A stretch of 64,000 nt of DNA from Nitrosomonadales bacterium (lineage in GTDB: Bacteria > Pseudomonadota > Gammaproteobacteria > Burkholderiales > Gallionellaceae): the NCBI GenBank assembly GCA_023259055.1, contig JAHFQZ010000005.1, positions 1 to 64,000 on the forward strand, given 5' to 3'. Every line of letters begins with the position of its first letter. The stretch's first letter is position 1. Shown here piece by piece: positions 47,766-57,757 of the stretch. Both the position numbers and the translations under genes were made by a program. The notes beneath the pieces are model-generated. The model made no database searches. It worked only from the letters and a program-made list of their open reading frames with translations, and was not told where the DNA came from.

Positions 47766-48368
47766 ATGGCTACACCGAATCGGAATGACACACAGCCCCA
47801 AAAAGGCGATGCACTGCTAATCGTGGATGTGCAGAACGATTTCCTGCCCGGCGGCAGCCTCGAGGTGCCGCGCGGCGACGAGGTGGTGCCGGTGCTTAAC
47901 AGCTATCTGCTCGCATTCATCGCGAAAAACCTGCCGGTATATGCGACGCGCGACTGGCATCCAGAACGGCATTGTTCCTTCCGTGCGCAGGGCGGACCAT
48001 GGCCGCCGCATTGCGTGGCGGAAACGCGCGGTGCGGAGTTTGCAGAGGCGCTGCAACTGCCGCCTTCCGCCGTAATCATTTCCAAGGCAACCACAGCGGA
48101 ACAGGACGCCTATTCCGGCTTTCAGGGCACGAACCTGGATCAGCAATTGCGCGCAGCCAATATACATCGCCTGTTCATAGGCGGACTCGCCACCGACTAC
48201 TGCGTGCTCAACACTGTGCGCGATGCGCAACGGAATGGTTACAAAGTACTGCTGCTGGCCGATGCGATCCGTGCGGTGGAAGTTCAGGCCGGTGACGGAT
48301 TGATTGCCGAAGAAGAAATGGTCAGGCACGGCGCGCGCTGCATCACCGTGGACAGGATTTCCGCGTGA
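47766..48368 (+). CDS. pncA: Nicotinamidase
   Basis: A 200-residue isochorismatase-fold hydrolase. The catalytic triad is visible as Asp21 (LLIVDVQNDF), Lys107 (ISKAT) and Cys146 (ATDYCVLNT), with metal ligands in TRDWHPERHCSF. It converts nicotinamide to nicotinate. The stop overlaps the pncB start, so the two form a nicotinamide salvage operon feeding NAD synthesis. Confidence 0.94.
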   Translation: MATPNRNDTQPQKGDALLIVDVQNDFLPGGSLEVPRGDEVVPVLNSYLLAFIAKNLPVYATRDWHPERHCSFRAQGGPWPPHCVAETRGAEFAEALQLPPSAVIISKATTAEQDAYSGFQGTNLDQQLRAANIHRLFIGGLATDYCVLNTVRDAQRNGYKVLLLADAIRAVEVQAGDGLIAEEEMVRHGARCITVDRISA

Positions 48369-49714
48369 ACCCTGCGAACAGCGCGCTGCTCACTGATCTC
48401 TACCAGCTCACGATGATGCAGGGGTACCACGAGTCCGGAATGAAGGAGGTCGCCGTGTTCGAATTCTTCGTGCGTAAGCTGCGTCCCGGACGCGGCTTCC
48501 TGATGGCGGCGGGACTCGAACAAGCACTGGAATTCCTGGAAGGGTTGCACTTCTCGCCGGAAGAAATGGCTTGGCTTGCGTCCACGGGACGCTTCAGCAA
48601 AGGATTTCTTGCCAGCCTCGAAACGTTGCGCTTTACCGGCGATGTGCATGCGATGCCGGAAGGCACGGTGTTCTTCCCGAACGAGCCGATCCTGCGCGTG
48701 ACCGCGCCGATTGCGCAGGCGCAACTGGTGGAAACGCGCCTGATCAACCTGTTGCACTTCCAGACGCTGATCGCCTCCAAGGCGGCGCGCATGACGCTGA
48801 TGGCGCCTGGCATACTGCTGGTGGATTTCGGGTTGCGCCGCGCGCACGGCGCGGAAGCGGGGCTACTTGCGGCGCGTGCCAGTTATATCGCCGGTTTCAC
48901 CGGCACGGCGACAGTGCAGGCGGGCATGCAGTTCGGCATTCCGCTGTTCGGCACGATGGCGCATTCCTTCGTGCAGGCACACGATGGCGAGACGCTCGCC
49001 TTCGAGCATTTCGCCCATGCCCAACCGGACAATGTCGTGCTGTTGATCGACACTTACGATACCGAGGCCGCCGCACGCAAAGTGGTGGCGCTTGCGCCGC
49101 AACTGGAGCGGCAAGGCATCCGCATCAAGGGTGTGCGCATCGATTCCGGCAACCTTGCAGATCACGCCCGCCAGGTGCGGAAAATCCTGGATGCGGGCGG
49201 ACTCAATCATGTCACCATCTTCGCCAGCGGCGACCTGGACGAATACATACTGCGTGACATGTTCGCTTCAGGCGCGCCGGTGGACGGCCTCGGCGTTGGT
49301 ACGCGCATGGACACATCGAGCGACGTACCCTATCTTGACTGCGCATACAAACTTCAGGAATATGCAGGCAAGGCGCGGCGCAAGCGTTCTGAGGGCAAGC
49401 AGACCTGGCCCGGACGCAAGCAGGTCTACCGCAGCTACGATGCCGATGGACGCATGGCCTCGGATGTTGTGACGCTGGAAAAAGATGTGCAGCCGGGCGA
49501 GCCGCTGCTGATGCCAATGATGCGCGGAGGGCAGCGCATCGCCGCCGTGACGCTTGCGGATATCCGCAACCATGCGGCAACCAATCTTGCGCGGTTGCCG
49601 GAGGCGCTGCGCCGTTTGCAGGAACCCTATAATTATCAGGTAGAGATTGCATCCGCACTGCATGAACTCGCAGCGCAGGTTGATCGCAATCTTCATTATG
49701 ACAAAGAGGAGTAA
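48365..49714 (+). CDS. pncB: Nicotinate phosphoribosyltransferase
   Basis: A 449-residue type II PRTase-fold enzyme. LLTDLYQLTMMQGYHESGM at the N terminus, the FGLRRAHGAEAGL active-site strand, the catalytic-His region FGTMAHSFVQAHDGE, KGVRIDSGNL and VDGLGVGTRMDTS are characteristic. It makes nicotinate mononucleotide from the PncA product, nicotinate, with PRPP. The GTG start overlaps the pncA stop by 4 bp. Confidence 0.95.
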   Translation: MNPANSALLTDLYQLTMMQGYHESGMKEVAVFEFFVRKLRPGRGFLMAAGLEQALEFLEGLHFSPEEMAWLASTGRFSKGFLASLETLRFTGDVHAMPEGTVFFPNEPILRVTAPIAQAQLVETRLINLLHFQTLIASKAARMTLMAPGILLVDFGLRRAHGAEAGLLAARASYIAGFTGTATVQAGMQFGIPLFGTMAHSFVQAHDGETLAFEHFAHAQPDNVVLLIDTYDTEAAARKVVALAPQLERQGIRIKGVRIDSGNLADHARQVRKILDAGGLNHVTIFASGDLDEYILRDMFASGAPVDGLGVGTRMDTSSDVPYLDCAYKLQEYAGKARRKRSEGKQTWPGRKQVYRSYDADGRMASDVVTLEKDVQPGEPLLMPMMRGGQRIAAVTLADIRNHAATNLARLPEALRRLQEPYNYQVEIASALHELAAQVDRNLHYDKEE

Positions 49715-49723
49715 ACTTAAAAT

Positions 49724-52195
49724 ATGAGTCCTGTTTTCCCGCTTTCCCCAATCGCTCCACTTTCTCCGGACAAACTGTATCGGCCATGCGATGTTGAACG
49801 GCTCGCTTTTGCGACAACCGCCGAACTTGAAGACCTGACCGAGGGCATCGGCCAGATGCGCGCGATAGATGCGGCGCATTTCGGTATAGGCATGCGCCAC
49901 GCGGGTTACAACCTCTACGTCATGGGGCCGAGCGGGAGTGGCAAGTACACGCTGATCCGCCAGTTGCTCGACCAGCGTGTGGCGACCGAGGCCAAGCCTG
50001 CCGACTGGTGCTACGTCCACAATTTCACCCAGCCACACAAGCCGCACGTGATCAAGTTGCCGGCAGGCCTGGGTACGCGTCTGCATGCCGACATGCAGCA
50101 TCTGGTGTCGGAACTTCAGGCCGCGATCCCCGCCGTATTCGAGGGTGAGGAATACCGCCATCGCCTGAGCAAGATCGATGAGGAGTACAGCGAACGCCAG
50201 ACGGGCGCCTTCGCCGATGTGGGCGAGGAGGCCGGCAAACACAACATCGTGCTGTTGCGCACGCCGAATGGTTTTTCTTTCGCGCCCGCCAAGGACGGCG
50301 AGGTGATGAGTCCGGAGGAGTATGAAAAACTGCCGGATGAAGAGCGTGAACGCATTGAGCAAGCCACCGGCTTCCTGCAGGAGCAGCTGGAGAACGTCAT
50401 TCTTCAGGCGCGCCAGTGGCGGCGCGAGCGCATGGAACGGGTGCGCAAGCTCAACGAGGAGGCGGTGCTGTTCGCCGTTGGCCACCTGATTGACACGCTG
50501 CGTAGCGATTATAAGGATTATCAGCTGGTGTGCAGCTACCTGAATGAGGTGCAGCAGAACGTCATCGAAAGCATGGAAGAATTCCGCAACCCCAAGCAGG
50601 GAACTACCGAGCTTGCCGTGCTTGCTGCCGAGCAGTCAGATTTCAACCGCTTCCGTGTCAACCTGCTGGTGGGGCGCAGCGAAAGCGAGGACGCGCCGGT
50701 GGTATATGAGGAGCACCCCACTTTCCAGAACCTGATGGGGCGGGTTGAGCATACTGCCCAGTTCGGCGCGCTGGTCACCAACTTCCTGCTGATCAAGCCG
50801 GGCGCGCTGCATATGGCCAACGGCGGCTACCTGATGCTGGACGCATTGAAACTGCTCACCCAGCCGTTTTCCTGGGAAGGGCTGAAGCGCGCTCTTTCTA
50901 CGCGCGAGATCCGCATCGAGTCGCTAGGCCAGATGTACAGCCTGGTCAGCACCGTGTCGCTGGAGCCGGAACCGATTCCGCTTGATGTCAAAGTCGTGCT
51001 GCTCGGCAATCGCATGCTCTATTACCTGCTTGCCCAATACGAACCGGAATTCGGTGAGCTGTTCAAGGTGGTTGCAGATTTCGAGGATGAAGTCGAGCGC
51101 AGCACGGATAACGACCTGCTGTACGCGCGGCTGATCGGCACGCTGGCGCGCAGGGAAAAGCTGCGCCCGTTCGACCGCGGCGCCGTGGCGCGCGTGATCG
51201 AACATTGCGCGCGCCGTGCCGAAGATGCGCAGAAGCTGTCCACGCATCTGGAAAGCCTGGCTGACCTGGCGCGCGAAGCGGATTTCTGGGCGGGGCACGA
51301 CAATCGGGAAACGGTGACCAAAGCCGATGTCGAGCGTTCGATCGAGGCGCAGATCAGGCGCTCCGACCGGCTTCGCGAGCGCTCCCACGAGGCGATCCTG
51401 CGCAACATTTTGCACATCGATACCGAGGGCGAAAAAGTGGGGCAGATAAACGGCCTGTCCGTGTTCCAGCTCGGCGATTTTGCTTTTGCCCAGCCTTCGC
51501 GTATCACCGCCAATACCCGTCTCGGCGAAGGCGACCTGGTCGATATCCAGCGCGAGGTCAAGCTGGGGGGACCGATCCACTCCAAGGGCGTAATGATCCT
51601 GTCCTCGTTCCTGGCTTCGCGCTATGCCCCGGAACAGCCGCTCTCGCTGTCGGCCAGCCTGGTGTTCGAGCAGACCTACGGGCATGTGGAAGGGGACAGC
51701 GCCTCGATGGCCGAGTTGTGTGTACTGCTGTCATCGCTGGCGAACACCCCGATCCGCCAGTCGCTGGCAGTGACCGGTTCGGTGGACCAGTTCGGGCGGG
51801 CGCAGGCAATCGGTGCGGTGAATGAGAAGATCGAAGGCTATTTCGACATTTGCAGCAAGCGCGGCCTGAACGGAAAACAGGGGGTGCTGATTCCCGCCTC
51901 CAACGTGACGCACCTGATGCTGCGCCGCGATGTGGTGGAAGCCGCGAAGGCAGGGCGTTTCAACATTTACGCAGTCGCTACGGTGGACGAAGCGCTGGAG
52001 CTGCTGACCGGCATTTCCGTCGGCACACCCGACGAGCATGGCAAACTGCCCGAAGGCAGCCTCAACCAACTCGTGGCGAAGCGGCTCAAACATCTGTCCG
52101 AGTTGCGACGCAGCTTTGCGAAAAAAACTACCTCGCATCGCGGTAGCAAAGATGAAGACAAGGAAAAAGACAAACCAAAAGACGAAGGCAAGTAG
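49724..52195 (+). CDS. Lon-like ATP-dependent protease (AAA plus S16 peptidase)
   Basis: An 823-residue protein of the LonB-like/AAA_32 family. The Walker A motif is GPSGSGKYT (~67-75). A long helical insertion and Walker B-like region follow, then a C-terminal Lon protease domain with Ser659 in VEGDSASMAE and Lys702 in GAVNEKIEGYFD as the catalytic dyad. There is no N-terminal Lon substrate domain and no membrane segment, unlike archaeal LonB. A charged Lys/Glu/Asp tail ends the protein. It probably degrades damaged or regulatory proteins. Confidence 0.9.
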   Translation: MSPVFPLSPIAPLSPDKLYRPCDVERLAFATTAELEDLTEGIGQMRAIDAAHFGIGMRHAGYNLYVMGPSGSGKYTLIRQLLDQRVATEAKPADWCYVHNFTQPHKPHVIKLPAGLGTRLHADMQHLVSELQAAIPAVFEGEEYRHRLSKIDEEYSERQTGAFADVGEEAGKHNIVLLRTPNGFSFAPAKDGEVMSPEEYEKLPDEERERIEQATGFLQEQLENVILQARQWRRERMERVRKLNEEAVLFAVGHLIDTLRSDYKDYQLVCSYLNEVQQNVIESMEEFRNPKQGTTELAVLAAEQSDFNRFRVNLLVGRSESEDAPVVYEEHPTFQNLMGRVEHTAQFGALVTNFLLIKPGALHMANGGYLMLDALKLLTQPFSWEGLKRALSTREIRIESLGQMYSLVSTVSLEPEPIPLDVKVVLLGNRMLYYLLAQYEPEFGELFKVVADFEDEVERSTDNDLLYARLIGTLARREKLRPFDRGAVARVIEHCARRAEDAQKLSTHLESLADLAREADFWAGHDNRETVTKADVERSIEAQIRRSDRLRERSHEAILRNILHIDTEGEKVGQINGLSVFQLGDFAFAQPSRITANTRLGEGDLVDIQREVKLGGPIHSKGVMILSSFLASRYAPEQPLSLSASLVFEQTYGHVEGDSASMAELCVLLSSLANTPIRQSLAVTGSVDQFGRAQAIGAVNEKIEGYFDICSKRGLNGKQGVLIPASNVTHLMLRRDVVEAAKAGRFNIYAVATVDEALELLTGISVGTPDEHGKLPEGSLNQLVAKRLKHLSELRRSFAKKTTSHRGSKDEDKEKDKPKDEGK

Positions 52196-52215
52196 GCGCT
52201 TCGCGCCTTGTGTTT
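52194..52215 (+). terminator. Short terminator-like hairpin after the Lon-like gene
   Basis: AGGCGC (52194-52199) pairs with GCGCCT (52203-52208) over a TTC loop, followed by TGTGTTTTC. The stem starts within the stop codon. The T-run is interrupted, so termination may be partial. Confidence 0.45.
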
Positions 52216-52257
52216 TCAACGAGCAGCACATTTACCTCACATACAGGAGAACCAGCC

Positions 52258-52536
52258 ATGAATGAAAATTCTGAAGCACCAATAAACAGGCGCAATATCT
52301 GGATGCGCGGATTGTTCATGTTGTTGATGGCCCTGGCGATGCACGTGGGTGGCACAGTGTTGGGTGTTATTGCGGTTATCCAGTTTGTGATCATGCTGAT
52401 GAGCGACAAACCCAACGCACGCCTGGCCTCATTTGGCCGCAGCCTGGCACGCTACTTCCAGCAAATCGCAAATTTCCTGAGTTTTGCCACCGAAGACATA
52501 CCTTTCCCTTTTAACGATTGGCCAACGAACGACTGA
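52258..52536 (+). CDS. DUF4389-family small membrane protein
   Basis: A 92-residue protein. Two adjoining hydrophobic segments (WMRGLFMLLMALAMHVGGTV and LGVIAVIQFVIMLMS) are followed by the family's RLASFGRSLARYFQQIANFLSFATEDIPFPFNDWP motif. An AGGAG sits 9 nt before ATG 52258. The function is unknown. It ends 1 bp before alanine dehydrogenase and is probably cotranscribed with it. Confidence 0.85.
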   Translation: MNENSEAPINRRNIWMRGLFMLLMALAMHVGGTVLGVIAVIQFVIMLMSDKPNARLASFGRSLARYFQQIANFLSFATEDIPFPFNDWPTND

Positions 52537-52537
52537 T

Positions 52538-53653
<1,116 letters not shown>

Positions 53654-53658
53654 TCCAG

Positions 53659-54531
53659 ATGGTTGACATGCCGCTGTACCGTCCGCCTTCCGAAGCAGAC
53701 AATCTGATCATCCAGGCGACATTGGGCTGCAGCTTCAACCAGTGCAGCTTTTGCGCCATGTATCGCAGCAAGCAATACACCGGGCGTGCTCTGGAAGCGG
53801 TGTTTGCCGATATTCATCAGGCGGCCGCGCAATGGCCGGATGCCCACCGCGTATTTCTGGCCGATGGCGATGCGCTGGCGCTGCCTACCGAACACCTGCT
53901 GGCGATCTTGCGCGAACTGGCCAATGCACTGCCAGGACTGGCACGCGTTTCCTGCTATGCCACGCCCGGCAATATTCAACGCAAAAGTGCGGAAGAGCTC
54001 GTACTATTGAAGCAGCACAAACTTGGCCTGCTCTATTTCGGCCTGGAATCAGGTTCGGACATAATTCTCAAAAAAATTACCAAAGGCGCAACGCAACGCC
54101 GCATGATTGAGGTGCTAACCAAGGCGCACGCGAGCGGCATGAAGGTATCGGCAACCGTCATCCTTGGTTTGGGCGGTAAAACATATAGCGAAGAACATAT
54201 AGATGGCACTATCGCGCTTTTGAGCAGCGCACCGGTTACTTATCTCTCCACACTGCAGCTATATCTGGATGAAAGCATAGCAGCTGAGTTTCACAGGAAA
54301 TTCGGAGAGCCTTTCGAAGAGCTGGATGACCTTGCCATTCTCAAGGAACAGGAAAGACTGATCAGCGGCCTCAAACCGCCGCACCCTGTTGTGTTTCGCT
54401 CCAACCACGCCTCCAATGCCCTGGCGCTGGCTGGCAACCTTCCTCGTGACAGAGAAAAACTGCTGTTCCAATTACGTGAAGCTATGGAAGGAGTGCGCCC
54501 GCTACGACCGCAGTTTATGCGCGGGCTTTAA
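53659..54531 (+). CDS. Radical SAM protein, uncharacterised (Elp3/YgiQ-like region)
   Basis: A 290-residue protein with the cluster motif CSFNQCSFC near the N terminus, a GLESGSD motif (SAM-binding) and a TIM-barrel core ending in RPLRPQFMRGL. There is no additional Fe-S or B12 domain. It begins 5 bp after ald and is probably in the same transcript. Similar short radical SAM proteins are widespread but have no assigned substrate. Confidence 0.85.
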   Translation: MVDMPLYRPPSEADNLIIQATLGCSFNQCSFCAMYRSKQYTGRALEAVFADIHQAAAQWPDAHRVFLADGDALALPTEHLLAILRELANALPGLARVSCYATPGNIQRKSAEELVLLKQHKLGLLYFGLESGSDIILKKITKGATQRRMIEVLTKAHASGMKVSATVILGLGGKTYSEEHIDGTIALLSSAPVTYLSTLQLYLDESIAAEFHRKFGEPFEELDDLAILKEQERLISGLKPPHPVVFRSNHASNALALAGNLPRDREKLLFQLREAMEGVRPLRPQFMRGL

Positions 54532-54668
54532 CAGTATGTACGGTATCAATCAAACTGAACCAGTTGATTTTCAGAAGAAGCTTTTCGGTGAGCGATTACT
54601 TATGCAGATATGCTGGTGAGATGCGGACATCCACCGTCATGTCCAGTTTGGGGGAGCTCGGCTCCTAT

Positions 54669-56366
54669 TTACGCCAAACCAGCAGCTCTCGCCTTTCCGC
54701 CGTTTATACTCAACAAATTAATTTTCCGTGGATCTTGCAAGCGCTGTTGCGAACGGTCATTGGCAGCCAATCGCTCTTTCGAAAGCGGGAAGTCAATTTT
54801 TTGCGCACTTCCATCACCCGATTTCAATTTGAATATGCTCACTGCCTTCAACAATGATTCAGCTTGAAGCTGCATCGACTCGACTGCAGCAGAGGCTTCT
54901 TCAACCAGCCCGGCGTTTTGCTGGGTAACATCATCCAAATGGGTGATAGCTTGATTCACTTGTTTGATGCCCGCAGTCTGTTCGTTGGAGGCGGCGGCGA
55001 TCTCGGCCATGATGTCGGTGACGTGCTTTACCGCCTGGACGATCTCTGTCATGGTCGCGCCGGCCTGATCCACTTGTCTGGAGCCGACGTCCACCTTGCT
55101 TACCGAGTCGCTGATCAGGGTCTTGATTTCCTTGGCCGCTGCAGCAGAGCGTTGCGCCAGGATGCGCACTTCACCCGCCACGACCGCAAAACCTCGCCCC
55201 TGCTCTCCGGCACGTGCGGCTTCGACGGCAGCATTCAGCGCAAGGATGTTGGTCTGGAAGGCGATACTTTCGATGATGCTGATAATGTCGACGATTTTCT
55301 TCGAGCTTCCGCTGATCGAGGCCATGGTATGCACCACATCGCCAACGGCTTTGCCGCCCTTGACCGCGATGTCCGATGCGTTCATCGCCAACTTGTTGGC
55401 TTGCATGGCGTTCTCGGCGTTCTGCATGACTGTGGAGGTCAGTTCCTGCATGCTTGAAGAAGATTCTTCCAGGCTGGAGGCTTGTTCTTCAGTGCGCTGC
55501 GACAGATCGGCGTTGCCCTGAGCGATCTGCTGCGATGCAATAGTGATGGAATCAGTATTGCTGTGCACCTCACCGACGATGTTAGTGAGACTTTCGTTCA
55601 TGCCTTTCAGTGCTTGCAGCAACTGTCCGACTTCATCCCTGGACGTCACCTCGATGTGCCGGGTGAGGTCACCTTTGGCCACTGAATCTGCTATTTCCAC
55701 AGCCTCCTGCAGGGGGCGGGTGATGGAGCGTGTGACCATGAGACCTGTGAACAGGGCGGTTGCCAGAGCGACCAGCGCCATCGTTATGACCAGCATCTCG
55801 TCGCGCTTCACCTTCGCTGTAGTTGCCGTTCCGACATCGGCCATCCTGATATTGGCAAACTCGATGAAGGTATTGATAGTTGCCGTGTAATCAGATTGCC
55901 GGGGTACCACATAGTTGACAAGAAAGTTCCTGGCTTCTGCGTCTTTACTGTCTTGGATCAACTTGATGAAAGCTTCCTGCGATGCGATAAAGTTGGAACG
56001 CGCTTCCTTTACTTTGTTCAGCTGGCCGCGGCCTTCTTCGTTGGTCTTGACTTGTTCATCCAGTTGATCCAGATTGCTCATGATGATTTGGCGTTGTTCA
56101 AGGATGCGATCCAGAGATTTCAATTGTTCGCTGCGCTGATCTATCAGCAAGGTATTGCGCATCTCTATGGCAATAACATTGACACCGTCCAACATGTTAT
56201 TCGCCTCGATTAATTTAGTGACATCATTTTCCAATATGTCCCTGAATTGGACATCCAGCCCGCGAAAGCTGGTAATACTGAGAACGGTAATTATCAGCAT
56301 TAATGTAAGCACCGCGCCGAAGCCCAAACCCAAACGTGCCCCTACTTTCAAATTTGTTAATAACAT
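54669..56366 (-). CDS. Methyl-accepting chemotaxis protein
   Basis: A 565-residue chemoreceptor. The first membrane helix (LGLGFGAVLTLMLIITVLSI, ~12-31) precedes a periplasmic four-helix-bundle sensor domain (~32-185), a second helix (~190-210), a HAMP domain (VTRSITRPLQEAVEIADSVAKGDL) and a cytoplasmic signalling helix bundle with the conserved hairpin QTNILALNAAVEAARAGEQGRGFAVVAGEVR. There is no C-terminal CheR-docking pentapeptide. The ATG at 56366 with GGGGGA upstream is preferred to a TTG at 56384. It is downstream of two hemerythrin genes on the same strand. Confidence 0.95.
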   Translation of the reverse strand: MLLTNLKVGARLGLGFGAVLTLMLIITVLSITSFRGLDVQFRDILENDVTKLIEANNMLDGVNVIAIEMRNTLLIDQRSEQLKSLDRILEQRQIIMSNLDQLDEQVKTNEEGRGQLNKVKEARSNFIASQEAFIKLIQDSKDAEARNFLVNYVVPRQSDYTATINTFIEFANIRMADVGTATTAKVKRDEMLVITMALVALATALFTGLMVTRSITRPLQEAVEIADSVAKGDLTRHIEVTSRDEVGQLLQALKGMNESLTNIVGEVHSNTDSITIASQQIAQGNADLSQRTEEQASSLEESSSSMQELTSTVMQNAENAMQANKLAMNASDIAVKGGKAVGDVVHTMASISGSSKKIVDIISIIESIAFQTNILALNAAVEAARAGEQGRGFAVVAGEVRILAQRSAAAAKEIKTLISDSVSKVDVGSRQVDQAGATMTEIVQAVKHVTDIMAEIAAASNEQTAGIKQVNQAITHLDDVTQQNAGLVEEASAAVESMQLQAESLLKAVSIFKLKSGDGSAQKIDFPLSKERLAANDRSQQRLQDPRKINLLSINGGKARAAGLA

Positions 56367-56892
56367 GACCGATTCCCCCTGCAATAATTTATTCGGTTAG
56401 TTCCTAAAGTGTCTTGCGCACTAAAGTGTAAAAATGAGGCAGCGCGGTATTATTTATACATGTTGTTTCCCCTGTTGGCGCGGCAGGAAATATCCAAGCA
56501 TTGAGATTCGAAGCAACCAGGAATTCACCGTGAAAAAGCCACTTGAATTTTTGAAAATCAAGCATCTGATAGCTGCCGATTCGGTAGTTGCTGTGGATGC
56601 ACACCCAGAAAAACTACCGCGTTTATAACCAGAATATAAGGGTAATCCGTTTGCGCCGCATCATCCATTTGAACTAGTAAAGCCGGACTATATCCGGCTA
56701 TATAACCAAACAATTTCAGCTGCCGTATTGATCACTGACATGACAATTAGATTAACCTCCATAAACAATACGCCGTGGAGGAATAACAAAGGCCGCCTGC
56801 AGCGCTACCCGATGGATTAACTGAAAGCGATGTAATTCCTGCGTGAAAAAATCCAGGGAGAACAGAAATGCAGGTGAATAATTTCCTACGCC
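56367..56892 (-). other. 526-bp region upstream of the chemoreceptor gene
   Basis: No protein-coding gene is convincing here. It contains the promoter-like box at 56633-56678, a perfect 7-bp inverted repeat AGCCGGA/TCCGGCT (56681-56687 and 56693-56699) and a long untranslated leader of about 260 nt for the chemoreceptor. The part next to 56893 (AATGCAGGTGAATAATTTCC then TACGCCTCAACCCGG) resembles the sequence after the second hemerythrin gene at 57735-57770, indicating a tandem duplication. Confidence 0.6.
56633..56678 (-). promoter_or_regulatory. Promoter-like box upstream of the chemoreceptor gene
   Basis: On the minus strand, ACTAGTTCAAATGGATGATG followed by CGGCGCA (27 bp, 56678-56652) precedes a TATATT -10 (56638-56633) by 13 bp. 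The same box, 24 of 27 identical, recurs before the first hemerythrin gene. The poor -35 and the conserved upstream half suggest an activator-dependent promoter. Confidence 0.5.
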
Positions 56893-57315
56893 TCAACCCG
56901 GTATCATGTCGTATGGATAGTTTTCCAGCACCGGTTTCATTTTCATATCATCTTCGACAATGTGTTCTATTATCCAGTCACTCAAAAATCGGCTGTACAT
57001 TTTTACCACGTTGTCAGACCAGAAACTTTGCAGGTTATCCAATTTAAGAATCATGTATTTGATTTCATCCATCAACTGCAGATGATGCAGATTGTTTTCT
57101 TCAAAATGAATATTTACCGCCTTGGCAATTTTTTCCTCATTAATAAAGTGAAGGCTCATTAAAACATTAAGAAGTTTGTACGCTTTGGACAGGGCGGCTC
57201 GATCCCTTGCTTCGATTGCTTGCGCCACGTTATTGACGGCGACAATCAATTTTTTGTGATCCCCGTCGATCAAATCGTTCCCGACACTCAGATACTCAGC
57301 CCAAGCTAATTTCAT
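56893..57315 (-). CDS. Single-domain bacteriohemerythrin, copy 1
   Basis: A 140-residue hemerythrin-like four-helix protein. Diiron ligands are visible at His20 (DGDH), His56 and Glu60 (HFINE), His78, His118 (EHIVED) and Asp123, with spacing matching characterised bacteriohemerythrins. The seventh ligand position, expected as His four residues before His78, is Asn74. AGGAGGTCG precedes ATG 57315; a longer frame to 57348 has no such signal. It probably binds oxygen or NO, or stores oxygen near the membrane. The same-strand chemoreceptor downstream suggests a sensory link. Confidence 0.9.
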   Translation of the reverse strand: MKLAWAEYLSVGNDLIDGDHKKLIVAVNNVAQAIEARDRAALSKAYKLLNVLMSLHFINEEKIAKAVNIHFEENNLHHLQLMDEIKYMILKLDNLQSFWSDNVVKMYSRFLSDWIIEHIVEDDMKMKPVLENYPYDMIPG

Positions 57316-57449
57316 AACGACCTCCTGATATGTAACCATGCCATGCACTATGTCGCCACCCGTGCGGCATTCTGCCGGACGGTACAGGTGGGTTAAACCT
57401 GGCTATAGGTTTGTTTCCTGATGTGTTAGCGCCGGGCGAACCCAACCGA

Positions 57450-57496
57450 ACTATAAGCAAAAAGACCCCTGCGCCGCATCACTCATTTGGACTAGT
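57450..57496 (-). promoter_or_regulatory. Promoter-like box upstream of hemerythrin copy 1
   Basis: On the minus strand, ACTAGTCCAAATGAGTGATG followed by CGGCGCA (57496-57470) lies 14 bp before a TATAGT -10 (57455-57450). Transcription would start about 130 bp before the hemerythrin ATG. GGACTAGTCC at 57489-57498 is a perfect palindrome that could be an activator or repressor site. Confidence 0.5.
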
Positions 57497-57583
57497 CCAA
57501 AAAGACTAGATCCGGCAGGATAAAACCGCCTTTATATGCTGCTGTATGTATCGTTATCAGGCTCTTGAGATTTGCCCAGGAAC

Positions 57584-57617
57584 AAAAAAACGCCCACGGA
57601 CACAAGGCATCGTGGGC
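57584..57617 (-). terminator. Rho-independent terminator of hemerythrin copy 2
   Basis: On the minus strand GCCCACG (57617-57611) pairs with CGTGGGC (57598-57592) and is followed by G and seven T residues (57590-57584). It ends the hemerythrin copy 2 transcript about 140 bp after the stop, so copies 1 and 2 are separate transcription units. Confidence 0.8.
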
Positions 57618-57757
57618 AAATACTCACAACGCTATTAGCGCTTGGCTAATAGTTCTGGTTGTTATATCAGGATACGCCGGAGCTCAAAACAATTTGACTC
57701 CGATGCTTTTGATCAGGATCAGGCGACCGGGAAAGCAGGTGAAAAACTGCCCTCGCT

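Larger units (their letters stand above)
57316..57757 (-). other. 442-bp spacer between the two hemerythrin genes
   Basis: It contains the terminator of hemerythrin copy 2 at 57584-57617 and the promoter-like box of copy 1 at 57450-57496. The section after copy 2 resembles that after copy 1. No separate gene is supported; a 68-codon plus-strand frame at 57565 has no family features. Confidence 0.6.
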
